64,000 bases of DNA from Alphaproteobacteria bacterium. GTDB taxonomy: Bacteria; Pseudomonadota; Alphaproteobacteria; Micavibrionales; Micavibrionaceae. Below the pieces are notes generated by a model. It saw nothing but the letters and a program-made list of their open reading frames with translations. It ran no database searches and had not been told where the DNA came from. The position numbers and the translations under genes were made by a program. Positions 31,363 to 40,244 of this stretch are shown here, one piece after another; the first letter of the stretch is position 1, and every line of letters starts with the position of its first letter. The DNA is taken from contig JAGRHC010000008.1 in the NCBI GenBank assembly GCA_020445145.1, forward strand, positions 1 to 64,000, read 5' to 3'.

Positions 31363-32601
31363 TTATGCTCGGACTTTAAAAGTTCCAATATTTGCAGCTG
31401 GCTCATCAGACAGGTCTTCTACGTGGGCCGGAGTGGCTGGTACTTTTGCGAGGTCATGAGGAATGCGGGGAGAAAGGGCTTCAGGATGCGGGTACATATG
31501 CTGTGAAAAAAGATTACACAAGCTAAACTTTGTGGAGGGGCTGTCGCCACTGAGTTCTCCAGCATAATCTGGAGCGTTGTCGGTGAATACAATTCTAGGT
31601 TCACCCTGAGGCTGAATATTAACAGTAACTCCGTTCATATAATTTATGGGTGCTTTCTCGACAGGGGCAGCTTTCGATCCTGGCGGGTTGCTATCAGAAG
31701 GAGGGGTGGCCACTGTAGATTTTCCCGGAATGCTTCTCCAAGGATTTTCTCCTTTATTCATTCTTTCAATTTCTACCTCTGTAAACATTGCCGGTGTAGC
31801 AGGTCTTAGTTTAAATTCTGCTGGCTTATTAGTATCCTCTGTAAACATTGCCGGTGTAGCAGGTCTTAGTTTAAATTCTGCTGGCTTATTAGTATCCTCT
31901 GGAGACATTGCTAGGGTGCGGGATCGTTCAAATTCGTGAGGAGCGGTATCGCTGTCATGATTTCCTGCAGCAACAGTTACGACAGAGGGAGGCGTCACAA
32001 CATCTTGAGTTTTCGGGGTTTCCGGGGCAGCGGAAGGCTGTGTCGTGCTGGGCGTGGGCGGCTTTTGCGCTCCGCCTGCTTGTTGCGTAGGCTGTGCTGG
32101 CTTTGTTTGCGCGTTAGCAGCAACTATGTTACCATTCATCAATTCGCCCAGATTAAAATTTCCTTGGCCCGTCAACATTGCAATAAATGCAAAAATAAGG
32201 CCCAGCGATCCTATACCCTGAAGTTTGGATGCCATTTCATTCTGGTTTTGCTGGTCGACAAGCAACAGATTTTTTAACTTATCCTTGCTCGCCATTGTGT
32301 TGCCTGCGAATTCTACGGCGTTGCTTGATTTCTCGAGCGCTTCTTTGAGCGCTTTTGCGCCATCCTGATCCAGAATTCCATCCGGGTTTTTGCTAGATTT
32401 TACTAGCTTGTCTATCTGGGCGGCGGCTTTGCCTTTATCGTTTTCGCACTCCCCCATTAGGTTTTCATAATACCCCTCCATCCCGATACGGAATTGTGCG
32501 TCGTTCATTTGGGGCGCCGCAGGCGCTTGAGCAACAGGGGCCGGGGCCGCAGGCGCGACCGGTCTTTGCTCTGTTTGAGTCGGATTTGGATTTATGCTCA
32601 T
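31363..32601 (-). CDS. Unrecognised Pro/Ala-rich protein with tandem repeats
   Basis: A 412-residue protein of unknown function. Residues 1-32 are Pro/Ala-rich; 33-130 are helical with an EF-hand-like stretch (KNPDGILDQDGAKAL); there is one hydrophobic segment at about 131-146 (LGLIFAFIAMLTG). The rest is low-complexity Pro/Thr/Ala-rich sequence holding a perfect 20-residue tandem duplication (unit EDTNKPAEFKLRPATPAMFT). There is no signal peptide. An AAAAAGGG site precedes the ATG. It lies on the opposite strand between the GNAT gene and pheT and so interrupts the usual pheS-pheT pairing. Composition and repeats suggest a fast-evolving, lineage-specific gene. Confidence 0.7.
   Translation of the reverse strand: MSINPNPTQTEQRPVAPAAPAPVAQAPAAPQMNDAQFRIGMEGYYENLMGECENDKGKAAAQIDKLVKSSKNPDGILDQDGAKALKEALEKSSNAVEFAGNTMASKDKLKNLLLVDQQNQNEMASKLQGIGSLGLIFAFIAMLTGQGNFNLGELMNGNIVAANAQTKPAQPTQQAGGAQKPPTPSTTQPSAAPETPKTQDVVTPPSVVTVAAGNHDSDTAPHEFERSRTLAMSPEDTNKPAEFKLRPATPAMFTEDTNKPAEFKLRPATPAMFTEVEIERMNKGENPWRSIPGKSTVATPPSDSNPPGSKAAPVEKAPINYMNGVTVNIQPQGEPRIVFTDNAPDYAGELSGDSPSTKFSLCNLFSQHMYPHPEALSPRIPHDLAKVPATPAHVEDLSDEPAANIGTFKVRA
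31776..31895. repeat. Perfect 60-bp tandem duplication
   Basis: Two identical 60-base units (31776-31835, 31836-31895), followed by the first bases of a third that then diverges. The unit is a multiple of three, so it adds exactly 20 residues to the protein at 31363-32601 without shifting frame. The absence of any synonymous difference means a recent or recurrent duplication. Confidence 0.95.
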
Positions 32602-32770
32602 CTCACACCCTTTTTATTTTTGTCTTATTACTTTACATTTATGCTAACATAGTGTTTCCAGAACAATCAAACTTTTTCTCTTCTCAGCCGAGCAATAAAA
32701 CCCTTGGAAAATTTGGTGTTTTCGGCTTAGATTGGCCTTTCATAAAAACTGAAAAAATGAAGATACGGCA

Positions 32771-35179
32771 ATGAAATTTACGATTAACGGGCTGAAACGC
32801 CACCTTGAGACATCTGCCAGCGCGGAAGAGATTTGTGAAACGCTTACGGCGATCGGTCTTGAGGTTGAGGAATTTGAGGATAAGGCGCTGGCTTACGCGC
32901 CGTTCAAGGTCGCTTATGTTGAAACGGCCGCGCCGCATCCGGATGCGGACAAGCTTCAGGTTTTAAGTGTGCAGTCCGATCAGGGGACGTTGCAGGTTGT
33001 TTGCGGGGCGCCGAATGCGCGCGCCGGGATGAAGGGGGTTTTTGCGCCGGAAGGGACTTATATTCCGGGGCTGGATGTGACGCTCAAGAAAACCAAAATC
33101 CGCGGGGTTGAGTCGAACGGGATGATGGTTTCCGAGAAGGAGATGAATCTTTCCGATGAGCATAAAGGGATTATCGAGGTTGACGATCGCTATGAGGTCG
33201 GGACGCCGATGGCGGAGATTTTCGGACTTGATGAGCAGCTTGTCGAGATTAACCTGACGCCTAACCGGGTTGATTGTGCCGGGGTACGCGGGGTTGCGCG
33301 TGATCTGGCGGCAGCAGGGATCGGGACGTTGAAGGCGCAGGATGAAAGCGCTGTGGCGGGGACGTTTGACTCTCCGATTGGGGTTACAATTGAAGATACG
33401 CAAGGGTGCCCGCTTTTCCTTGGGCGTCTGGTGCGTAATGTGAAAAACGGTCCTTCGCCGAAATGGCTTCAGGACTTGTTGAAGGGCGTTGGCTTGAGAC
33501 CTATTTCGGCGCTTGTTGATATCACCAATTTGATGAGCATCGAGCAATGCCGTCCGCTTCATGTTTATGATGCCGATAAGCTTCAAGGCGGGATTGTTGT
33601 GCGCTCGACGAAGGGCGGGGAAGCTCTGGAGGCGCTGAATGATAAATCCTATGAAGCCGTTCAGGATGCCGTCGGGATTTTTGATGGAAGCGGCCTGATC
33701 GGTTTTGGCGGGATCGTCGGCGGCGTTTCGACGGGCAGCAGCGATGAGACGGTGAATGTCTTTATTGAATCGGCGTATTTCGAGCCAATGCGCATTGCAC
33801 GGGCCGGGCGGGCGATGGGGATTGAGAGCGATGCGCGCTATCGTTTTGAGCGGGGCGTCGATCCGGTCTTTACGCGCGCCGGGATGGAACTGGCGACGCG
33901 TCTGGTGCTGGAGCTTTGCGGTACTCCGGGAACGGAAGTCAGCCATGTTGTTGAAGCGGGCGCGGTTCCGGGCTGGGCGCGGACGATTGCGTTTGATCCG
34001 GCTTATACCGAAAAATTGTGCGGGATTTGCGTTGAGACGGAGCGCCAGATCGAAATTTTAACGTCTCTGGGTTTTGCCGTAAATGAGATCGGCGGGCAGT
34101 TGCAGGTTCAGCCTCCGTCGTGGCGCGGGGATGTTGAAGGGAAAGCTGATCTGGCTGAGGAAGTTGCACGGATTGTCGGATATGATCATATTCCGCCTGT
34201 TTCTGTGCGCAGTGATAAAGCGGTGACGGCGGCGGCTGAGACTTTGACGCTCTCAAGAGCCCGTGTTGCGCGCAGTGCGATGGCTGTGCGCGGGCTTGAG
34301 GAATGCGTCACGTGGTCGTTTATGCCGAAAGACAAAGCCGCTTTGTTCGGATCGAATGATAATCCTGCTTTGACTCTGGCGAACCCGATCTCGGCGGATC
34401 TTGACCAGATGCGCCCTTCCCTTTTGCCAAATTTGATCGAGGCGGCGCAGCGTAATGCTGACCGCGGTTTTTCTGACAGTGGTTTATGCGAAGTTGGGCC
34501 GGCGTTTTTGTCCTCTAAGGCGGACGGGCAGGCTTTTGTGGCGGCCGGGGTTCGTGCGGGGAATAAAATACCCCGGAACTGGGCGGGCGATCTTCCGGCG
34601 CGGGACGCGGATGTGTTTGATGCTAAGGCGGATGCGCTGGCAGTGCTGGCGGCTTGCGGGGCGCCTGCGGACAATGCGATTGTCAGCCGGGATGCGCCGG
34701 ATTATTACCATCCGGGACGCTCCGGTGTTTTGCGGCTTGGGAAAAATGTTCTGGCGCAGTTTGGGGAGATTCATCCCGGTGTTCTGGAAGAGATGGGCGT
34801 TAAGGGCCGTGTTGTCGGGTTTGAGGTTTTCTTGCAAAACATCCCTGCCCCGCGGAACAAGGGCGGGTTTGCAAAGCCGCTTTTGAAGCTCTCTGCGTTC
34901 CAGCCGGTTGCACGGGATTTTGCCTTTGTGGTGGATGAGGCGGTTGAGGCCGATAGCCTGGTGCGCGCGGCGAAGTCTGCTGATAAGGGCTTGATCGTGG
35001 CGGCGGAAGTGTTTGATGTTTACCGCGGGAAAGGGCTTGAGGATGGCAAGAAATCGCTTGCGCTTTCAGTGATGCTGCAGCCGGTCGAGGCGACGCTGAC
35101 GGATAAGGATATCGAGGATGTCAGCGCCAAGATTATCGACGCGGTTGCGGAGAAGGCCGGCGGGGTTTTAAGACGATAA
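32771..35179 (+). CDS. pheT: Phenylalanine-tRNA ligase beta subunit
   Basis: An 802-residue subunit of normal length. It starts MKFTINGLKRHLETSA. The EMAP/OB tRNA-binding domain (about 40-150) has HPDADKLQVLSVQ; then B3/B4 editing domain, B5 domain (about 400-475), the inactive class II core, and the C-terminal anticodon-binding FDX-ACB domain (about 700-802: FQPVARDFAFVVDEAVE). It pairs with PheS. An intrinsic terminator follows 37 bases after the stop. Confidence 0.97.
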   Translation: MKFTINGLKRHLETSASAEEICETLTAIGLEVEEFEDKALAYAPFKVAYVETAAPHPDADKLQVLSVQSDQGTLQVVCGAPNARAGMKGVFAPEGTYIPGLDVTLKKTKIRGVESNGMMVSEKEMNLSDEHKGIIEVDDRYEVGTPMAEIFGLDEQLVEINLTPNRVDCAGVRGVARDLAAAGIGTLKAQDESAVAGTFDSPIGVTIEDTQGCPLFLGRLVRNVKNGPSPKWLQDLLKGVGLRPISALVDITNLMSIEQCRPLHVYDADKLQGGIVVRSTKGGEALEALNDKSYEAVQDAVGIFDGSGLIGFGGIVGGVSTGSSDETVNVFIESAYFEPMRIARAGRAMGIESDARYRFERGVDPVFTRAGMELATRLVLELCGTPGTEVSHVVEAGAVPGWARTIAFDPAYTEKLCGICVETERQIEILTSLGFAVNEIGGQLQVQPPSWRGDVEGKADLAEEVARIVGYDHIPPVSVRSDKAVTAAAETLTLSRARVARSAMAVRGLEECVTWSFMPKDKAALFGSNDNPALTLANPISADLDQMRPSLLPNLIEAAQRNADRGFSDSGLCEVGPAFLSSKADGQAFVAAGVRAGNKIPRNWAGDLPARDADVFDAKADALAVLAACGAPADNAIVSRDAPDYYHPGRSGVLRLGKNVLAQFGEIHPGVLEEMGVKGRVVGFEVFLQNIPAPRNKGGFAKPLLKLSAFQPVARDFAFVVDEAVEADSLVRAAKSADKGLIVAAEVFDVYRGKGLEDGKKSLALSVMLQPVEATLTDKDIEDVSAKIIDAVAEKAGGVLRR

Positions 35180-35216
35180 TTTTATAGAAACCAGACAAAT
35201 CGTTTTTATAAGGAAT

Positions 35217-35245
35217 AAAAAACCCCTCGATTTTGAGGGGTTTTT
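35217..35245. terminator. Bidirectional intrinsic terminator (pheT / gcrA)
   Basis: Stem CCCCTC / GAGGGG (35223-35240) with a 6-base loop, A-run before and T-run after. It serves pheT rightwards and gcrA leftwards; gcrA ends at 35251. Confidence 0.88.
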
Positions 35246-35250
35246 GTTTA

Positions 35251-35778
35251 TCAGGCTGAGGCCTTTTTGAGGATTTCTTCCTGGTCCTCATTTTCGGCGG
35301 TGTAGCGTGGTTCGGTGTCTACATTCAGGGTGCGGGTGCGACCGGCAGCCTGGTAGGCGACTTTGGCATGGTCTGCGCAGTACGGCAGGCCGGAGGCACA
35401 GGAGTCACCACAGAAACCGAAGCTTTTTTCGCGTGGGTCGCCGATTGGCCAGCGGCACATGCGGGGGCCCAGATCCGTCAATGCGAAGAGCACTTTTCTC
35501 TCGTCGGGGACAAAAGTGCGCACAGGAGCTGCCGGCGCTTTGGAGATATTTGCCGGTGCCGGCATCGCCTTTTTCTCAACGGTGCGATCTGAAATTTTTA
35601 CGGACGGCTTTTTGTTTTGCTGGATCGGGGAAACACGGTTGGAGAGCTTCAAACGGTGAGCCTTACCGATCACGGCATTTCGTGTTACGCCGCCAAGTTC
35701 TTTTGCGATTTCCGCAGCGGTGCGTCCTTCGCCCCAAAGCTTCATTAATACGGATACGCGTTCTTCAGTCCAGCTCAT
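35251..35778 (-). CDS. gcrA: GcrA cell-cycle regulator
   Basis: A 175-residue protein with the GcrA start MSWTEERVSVLMKLWGEG and helix-turn-helix GRTAAEIAKELGGVTRNAVIGKAHRL (about 18-43), a variable linker, and the sigma70-binding C-terminal region with CRWPIGDP and two cysteine pairs (FCGDSC, YCADH). In alphaproteobacteria GcrA activates promoters carrying CcrM-methylated GANTC sites and links transcription to replication. It is alone, with 224 bases of apparent non-coding sequence between it and era. It is the clearest taxonomic marker in the window. Confidence 0.96.
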   Translation of the reverse strand: MSWTEERVSVLMKLWGEGRTAAEIAKELGGVTRNAVIGKAHRLKLSNRVSPIQQNKKPSVKISDRTVEKKAMPAPANISKAPAAPVRTFVPDERKVLFALTDLGPRMCRWPIGDPREKSFGFCGDSCASGLPYCADHAKVAYQAAGRTRTLNVDTEPRYTAENEDQEEILKKASA

Positions 35779-36002
35779 AAAAAAACCTCCAGATTATGTA
35801 ACGAAGCCGGGTGTACAAATGATCAGATCTCGAAACAGAAATGCTTCTGACTTCGCGGTCTTGCTGCTCTTTTGTCACCTAAGGACTTCACTCTATCAGG
35901 CCACCCCCCCGGGCGCCATGGCGGAAAATCAAAAAACGATCCTTATCCACAAAGGCATATTTTTTTTCAAAACGCAAATTTTCCTGTTGCGCAGTGCAGT
36001 AT

Positions 36003-36905
36003 TTATTCGAGGCCGATCAGGCGGTAGTTTTCCGTCCGTTCGGCCCAGTTTTCCTGTACTTTTACAAATATCTTCAGATGTACTCTGGTGCCGATTAACT
36101 CTTCTATTTCTGCGCGGGCTGCCTCGCCGATGGTCTTGATGCGGCTGCCGCCTTTGCCCAGAACAATGCCTTTCTGGTTTTCACGGTTGACGTAGACGAT
36201 TTGCATGATTTTCACGCTGCCGTTGTCGAATTGCTCCCAGTCTTCGGTTTCTACGAATATGGCGTAGGGAAGCTCCTGATGCAGGCGATCGAATATTTTC
36301 TCGCGGGTGATTTCTGCGGCCATCAGGCGGAGGGGCGCGTTGCTGATCTGGTCCTCGGGGAAAAGCCATGGGCCCTCGGGGAGGCGCTCTGCGAAGTACT
36401 GGCCAAGATCATCAATGCCGCGGCCATCGAGGGCGCTGATCATGAACGTGTCTTTGTAGGGGAATGTATCGTTCAGGGTTTGCGTGAGAGCCAGAAGGTC
36501 CGGCTTGGCGACGCGGTCAATTTTATTTAAGGCCAGAACGACGTTATTCCGCCCTTCCAGACCCTCAATGATTTTCCTGTTGTTTTCTATCGCGTTTTTC
36601 TGGCTGGCGTCGATCAGATGGACAATGAAATCCGCGTCGTCGAAGCTGGATAACGCCGCATCCACCATAGCCTGCTCCAGTTTCTTTTTGGGGGTGAAGA
36701 TACCGGGCGTATCGATCAGGACGATTTGTGTGTCACCTTTGATGGCCATGCCGAGCAGGCGGGCGCGCGTTGTCTGGACCTTACGGGAGACGATAGAGAC
36801 TTTTGCGCCGACCAGCGCGTTGACCAGTGTTGACTTTCCGGCGTTTGGCAAGCCTATGACACTGACGAAGCCGCAACGATTTTGTTCTGCATTTTGATTT
36901 GTCAT
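36003..36905 (-). CDS. era: GTPase Era
   Basis: A 300-residue GTPase for 16S rRNA maturation. G motifs: GLPNAGKSTLVN (G1, about 19-30), a Thr region (G2), DTPGIF (G3), NKID (G4) and SALDGRG (G5). The C-terminal KH domain (about 210-300) contains GKGGSRIKTIGEAAR, which binds the 3' end of 16S rRNA. Its start overlaps the rnc stop by 4 bases. It is the last gene of lepB-rnc-era; recO, which often follows, is not here. Confidence 0.97.
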   Translation of the reverse strand: MTNQNAEQNRCGFVSVIGLPNAGKSTLVNALVGAKVSIVSRKVQTTRARLLGMAIKGDTQIVLIDTPGIFTPKKKLEQAMVDAALSSFDDADFIVHLIDASQKNAIENNRKIIEGLEGRNNVVLALNKIDRVAKPDLLALTQTLNDTFPYKDTFMISALDGRGIDDLGQYFAERLPEGPWLFPEDQISNAPLRLMAAEITREKIFDRLHQELPYAIFVETEDWEQFDNGSVKIMQIVYVNRENQKGIVLGKGGSRIKTIGEAARAEIEELIGTRVHLKIFVKVQENWAERTENYRLIGLE

Positions 36906-37579
36906 TGTTTTTTTATCTTTTCTAAAAACAGCGATGCTGCCTGTTTCTCCGCCTCTTGCCGCGAGCGGCCTGAGGCTGTGACTTCGCCATGATCCTTCAC
37001 ACGAAGCGTTATTTCAAAGACGGGCGCATGATCGGGGCCAGTCTGGCCGGTAATTTCGTAGGCGGGTAGCGGAATTCCCAAGCTTTGCGCCCATTCCTGA
37101 AGCGCTGTTTTCGGATGTTGGGGCGGCGTTTTCATGGTGTGGAGCACATCGGCCCATTTTTTGGTAATCAATGTCTGGCACGGTTCAAATCCGCCATCGA
37201 GATACATTGCGCCGATCAGGGCTTCGTAGACATCGGCCAGAATATTTTCGTTTTTGGAGCCGCCGGACTCACGCTCTGCGTCGGAGAGGATAATATACTC
37301 TCCGAGATTGATACTTTCGGAAAGCTCCGCGAGCATTGAACCTTGAACGAGAGATGCCAGGCGGCGCGCGAGGTCGCCTTCTGTTTCGTTTGGAAATTTT
37401 TCGAAGATCAGGGCGGCGATGACCAGTCCGAGTACACGATCGCCAAGAAATTCCAGTCTTTCGTAATTTTCTTCACTGGCGGCGCTGGAGTGGGTTAACG
37501 CTATGCGAAGAAGGTTTTTATCACGGAATGAGTAGCCGATTGCCTGTTCCAGCCCTGAGAGGGACGGGGTTGCGCTCAT
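36902..37579 (-). CDS. rnc: Ribonuclease III
   Basis: A 225-residue dsRNA endonuclease. The catalytic domain (about 1-150) has the signature YERLEFLGDRVLGLVIA and the second acidic site DVYEALIGAMYLDGG. The C-terminal dsRNA-binding domain is at about 155-222. It processes rRNA precursors and RNA duplexes. It overlaps lepB and era by 4 bases each, so all three genes are translationally coupled. Confidence 0.97.
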   Translation of the reverse strand: MSATPSLSGLEQAIGYSFRDKNLLRIALTHSSAASEENYERLEFLGDRVLGLVIAALIFEKFPNETEGDLARRLASLVQGSMLAELSESINLGEYIILSDAERESGGSKNENILADVYEALIGAMYLDGGFEPCQTLITKKWADVLHTMKTPPQHPKTALQEWAQSLGIPLPAYEITGQTGPDHAPVFEITLRVKDHGEVTASGRSRQEAEKQAASLFLEKIKKQ

Positions 37580-38439
37580 TCTCCTGATCCTCCCGCCGCT
37601 TTTTCTTTGTCAGATATCAGCCGCACAGGGTCGATGTCCATGAAAATTCTGGACCAACGCACTGTCCATGGCCATTTCCAAGGTTCATAAACGCGGGCAT
37701 AGCCATTTGTGGAGTAGAACAGGAAGTCCGCCCGACCGATAAAGTTTTCGAAAGGGACATAACCGACGACGCTGCTGACGCGGCTGTCTTGCGAATTATC
37801 GCGGTTGTCACCCATCATGAAGTAGTGGCCTTCGGGGACATGGAAGACTTCGGTATTATCGAGGAGTTCGTGATCCGATTCCTCGTAGATGCTGTGCACT
37901 GCGCCGCCGGGGAGCGTTTCAATATATTCTTTCATGACCTGCTTGACGCCGCCCTCTTCGTCGACGGTCCGGGTCGCAACGTAATCGCGCGGGACCAGGT
38001 TTCCGTTGATGTACAGGAGGCCTTTTTTGACCTGCACGGTATCGCCCGGCATGCCGATAATGCGTTTGATAAAGTCGATGCGGGTATCCGTCGGCCGCGC
38101 AAAGACGACGACGTCGCCGCGTTTGGGCTCACCGGCCCAGATCCGGCCTTCGATCGGCGCGATGCCGAACGGGAATGAATATTTGCTGTAGCCGTAAGCC
38201 GGTTTGTTTACAAAGAGATAGTCCCCTATCAAAAGGGTCGGCTTCATGGAGGAAGACGGAATATTGAATGGTTCAAAGAAAAGAGCACGAATAACCAGAG
38301 CCAATAAAATCGCAGCGATTGCGATGCGCGCCAGCTCCCCTATCTCCCCCTGCTCGGTCAGAGCGGGTTCATTTTCCTTGGTTTCAGGCGCTTCTATGTC
38401 TGCTGTTTTTTGATCTGTTTTTTCTAGGTTTTCTGCCAT
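37576..38439 (-). CDS. lepB: Signal peptidase I
   Basis: A 287-residue membrane protease. A charged cytoplasmic N-terminus (1-33) is followed by one anchor helix (about 36-52, IAIAAILLALVIRALFF). The catalytic Ser is in IPSSSMKPTLLIGDY and the general-base Lys in DFIKRIIGMPGD; the later box GDNRDNSQDSR is also intact. It removes signal peptides from exported proteins, including those of the pilus genes in this window. It heads lepB-rnc-era. Confidence 0.97.
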   Translation of the reverse strand: MAENLEKTDQKTADIEAPETKENEPALTEQGEIGELARIAIAAILLALVIRALFFEPFNIPSSSMKPTLLIGDYLFVNKPAYGYSKYSFPFGIAPIEGRIWAGEPKRGDVVVFARPTDTRIDFIKRIIGMPGDTVQVKKGLLYINGNLVPRDYVATRTVDEEGGVKQVMKEYIETLPGGAVHSIYEESDHELLDNTEVFHVPEGHYFMMGDNRDNSQDSRVSSVVGYVPFENFIGRADFLFYSTNGYARVYEPWKWPWTVRWSRIFMDIDPVRLISDKEKAAGGSGE

Positions 38440-38532
38440 AGGAGAGGATTTACCCGAAAATTTCTGTGAATGCCAGAAGAGAATAAGAAAAAAGGCATAT
38501 AAGACACAGGAAGGATTATGTTTGGTTCTTGT

Positions 38533-38931
38533 TTATACGGCTTCTATTATGACGAAGGCCTGCGCGAGTGGAGGCTCGTCGCTTAGAGAGAGATGCAGGC
38601 GTGGGCTCATGCCAGCAGGGATTCGTGTTTGAAGTGCCTGAAGGGCTTCGTTTTTGAGGACAAGGGTTGGCTTTCCCGCTTCATCCTCAACAACGCCGAT
38701 ATCTTTCATTGCGACCGTGCCAAAACCTGTACCGAGCGCTTTTGCGCATGCTTCTTTGGCAGCGAAGCGTTTTGCAAGAACATTGATGTTGGTTCCGGCT
38801 TTGAGGCGGCTTTGCGCTTTTTTTTGTTCGTGTTCGGTGAAACAGCGGTTTAAAAAGCGATCGCCATGGCGTTCGAGTACTTTGGCAATGCGTCTGGCAT
38901 CCACAAGGTCATTCCCGATGCCGATAATCAA
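38533..38931 (-). CDS. acpS: Holo-[acyl-carrier-protein] synthase
   Basis: A 132-residue 4'-phosphopantetheinyl transferase. It opens LIIGIGNDLVDARRI with the metal-binding Asp, then RFLNRCFTEHE and KRFAAKEACAKALGTG with the catalytic Glu and Lys. The start is a TTG at 38931 that overlaps the stop codon of the DUF2062 gene (TTGA), after a GGAAG site, so translation is coupled. The longer open frame up to 39243 is not used: it is an out-of-frame reading of the DUF2062 gene. Confidence 0.95.
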   Translation of the reverse strand: MIIGIGNDLVDARRIAKVLERHGDRFLNRCFTEHEQKKAQSRLKAGTNINVLAKRFAAKEACAKALGTGFGTVAMKDIGVVEDEAGKPTLVLKNEALQALQTRIPAGMSPRLHLSLSDEPPLAQAFVIIEAV

Positions 38932-39515
38932 GGCTCTTCCTGCCCGGTCAGTTCGTGGGTGACAACTTTTGCCCTGTGCATGCGCGCCCGGACGCGGGCT
39001 GCTTTGGCTTCTCTGACCATCAGATAAAACGGCATGTAGAAAAGCGGGATCGACAGACAGGCCAAGAGATAGCCCCCCAGCATCCACGGCATGAACAGGG
39101 TCATTGGATGGGTCCAGAGGAGATCCCAGACAACGGACAGGGTTATGTGCGGTGGCAGATCCTCGATGCCGCCGAACCCGAAGAACCCGAACAGGTAATC
39201 GCCGAGTTGGAACCCTGCCCACCAGAGGAACGGGAAGGTCCACGGGTTGCCGACAAAGGTTCCTATCATTGCGGAGAAGACATTCCCTCGTAAGACCAAA
39301 GCAAACAGACCGGCCTGAATGAAGTGTGTTCCGACAAGCGGGGTAAAGGAGACCGCTGCGCCGATTGCCAGTCCCAGCGCTATTTTATGGGTTGTATCAG
39401 CGACGCGCACAAGGCGGTGGCGGATATATTGAAATGAACGGGACCAGCCCATCGAAGGCCAGAAGAACTGTTTCGCGTGGTCAAAAAGACTTAAAGGTTT
39501 GCGCCGCTTGAACAT
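38928..39515 (-). CDS. DUF2062 membrane protein
   Basis: A 195-residue inner-membrane protein with about three hydrophobic segments: GLAIGAAVSFTPLVGTHF, then NVFSAMIGTFVGNPWTFPFLWWAGFQLG (the family signature GNPWTFPFLW), then MPWMLGGYLLACLSIPLFY. The tail is basic and cytoplasmic. DUF2062 function is unknown; the gene commonly sits next to acpS in alphaproteobacteria, as here, with coupled stop and start. Confidence 0.9.
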   Translation of the reverse strand: MFKRRKPLSLFDHAKQFFWPSMGWSRSFQYIRHRLVRVADTTHKIALGLAIGAAVSFTPLVGTHFIQAGLFALVLRGNVFSAMIGTFVGNPWTFPFLWWAGFQLGDYLFGFFGFGGIEDLPPHITLSVVWDLLWTHPMTLFMPWMLGGYLLACLSIPLFYMPFYLMVREAKAARVRARMHRAKVVTHELTGQEEP

Positions 39516-39618
39516 CGTGGTTACACTGTTTCTCGTTCATCCACCCTAGGCCCTTATAACAGGGCGGAGCAGTGGATGTAAGGATTAAGTTTATTATCTT
39601 CTACAAAGGGAAAGCGCC

Positions 39619-40161
39619 GTGAATATTCTCAGTCACTTTGACGTTGTGCCGGATCATCCGAAACCGGGGATTAATTTCTACGACATTCAATCTGTTTTGC
39701 GCAAGCCTGATGTGATGCGCCTTGTTATCGATGGTTTGGCGGACAAAACAAAGGCTGCCGGCGCTGATCTGGTTCTGGGTATCGAGTCGCGTGGCTTTTT
39801 GGTTGGTGTGCCTGTTGCACAGAAGCTTGGTCTGCCGTTCAGTATGGTGCGCAAGAAAGGGAAATTGCCGGGTGCGGTTATTTCTCAGGAATATGCCCTG
39901 GAGTACGGGACGGATACAATTGAAATTCAGGCAAGCAATATTGCGCCAGGTATGCGGGTTGTTATCCTCGATGACTTACTCGCTACAGGTGGGACGATGA
40001 AAGCAACCGGCGATCTTGCTCGCAAGGCAGGCGGGAAGATTGCTCTTTCTGCCTGTGTTCTTGAGCTCCATGAGCTTGGTGGACGGGATAATCTTGATTT
40101 TCCTTTTGAGGCTCTGGCGCAAGCGCCATTGGACCTGTTTAAGGCAAAAATCCCAGCTTAA
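39619..40161 (+). CDS. apt: Adenine phosphoribosyltransferase
   Basis: A 180-residue purine-salvage enzyme that makes AMP from adenine and PRPP. It has the family start DVVPDHPKPGINFYDI, the flexible-loop region, and the PRPP-binding motif VVILDDLLATGGTM (about 120-133). AAAGGGAAAG precedes the GTG start. It is a single gene, convergent with rsh and divergent from the DUF2062 gene. Confidence 0.96.
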   Translation: MNILSHFDVVPDHPKPGINFYDIQSVLRKPDVMRLVIDGLADKTKAAGADLVLGIESRGFLVGVPVAQKLGLPFSMVRKKGKLPGAVISQEYALEYGTDTIEIQASNIAPGMRVVILDDLLATGGTMKATGDLARKAGGKIALSACVLELHELGGRDNLDFPFEALAQAPLDLFKAKIPA

Positions 40162-40244
40162 GGCTTAGGGTCCAAACCATAGCTTTTCTAAAGACCTGCA
40201 AACAATGGTTTTCGCTGACTTTATAAAAGCTCTGAGTATGAACC

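Noticed and set aside
31776-31895. Two-unit 60-bp repeat as a CRISPR array
   Set aside because: The units are directly adjacent without spacers and are in frame within a protein gene.
38932-39243. Upstream extension of the acpS reading frame
   Set aside because: The added Arg/Pro-rich residues are an out-of-frame reading of the DUF2062 gene; the AcpS domain starts at the TTG at 38931.
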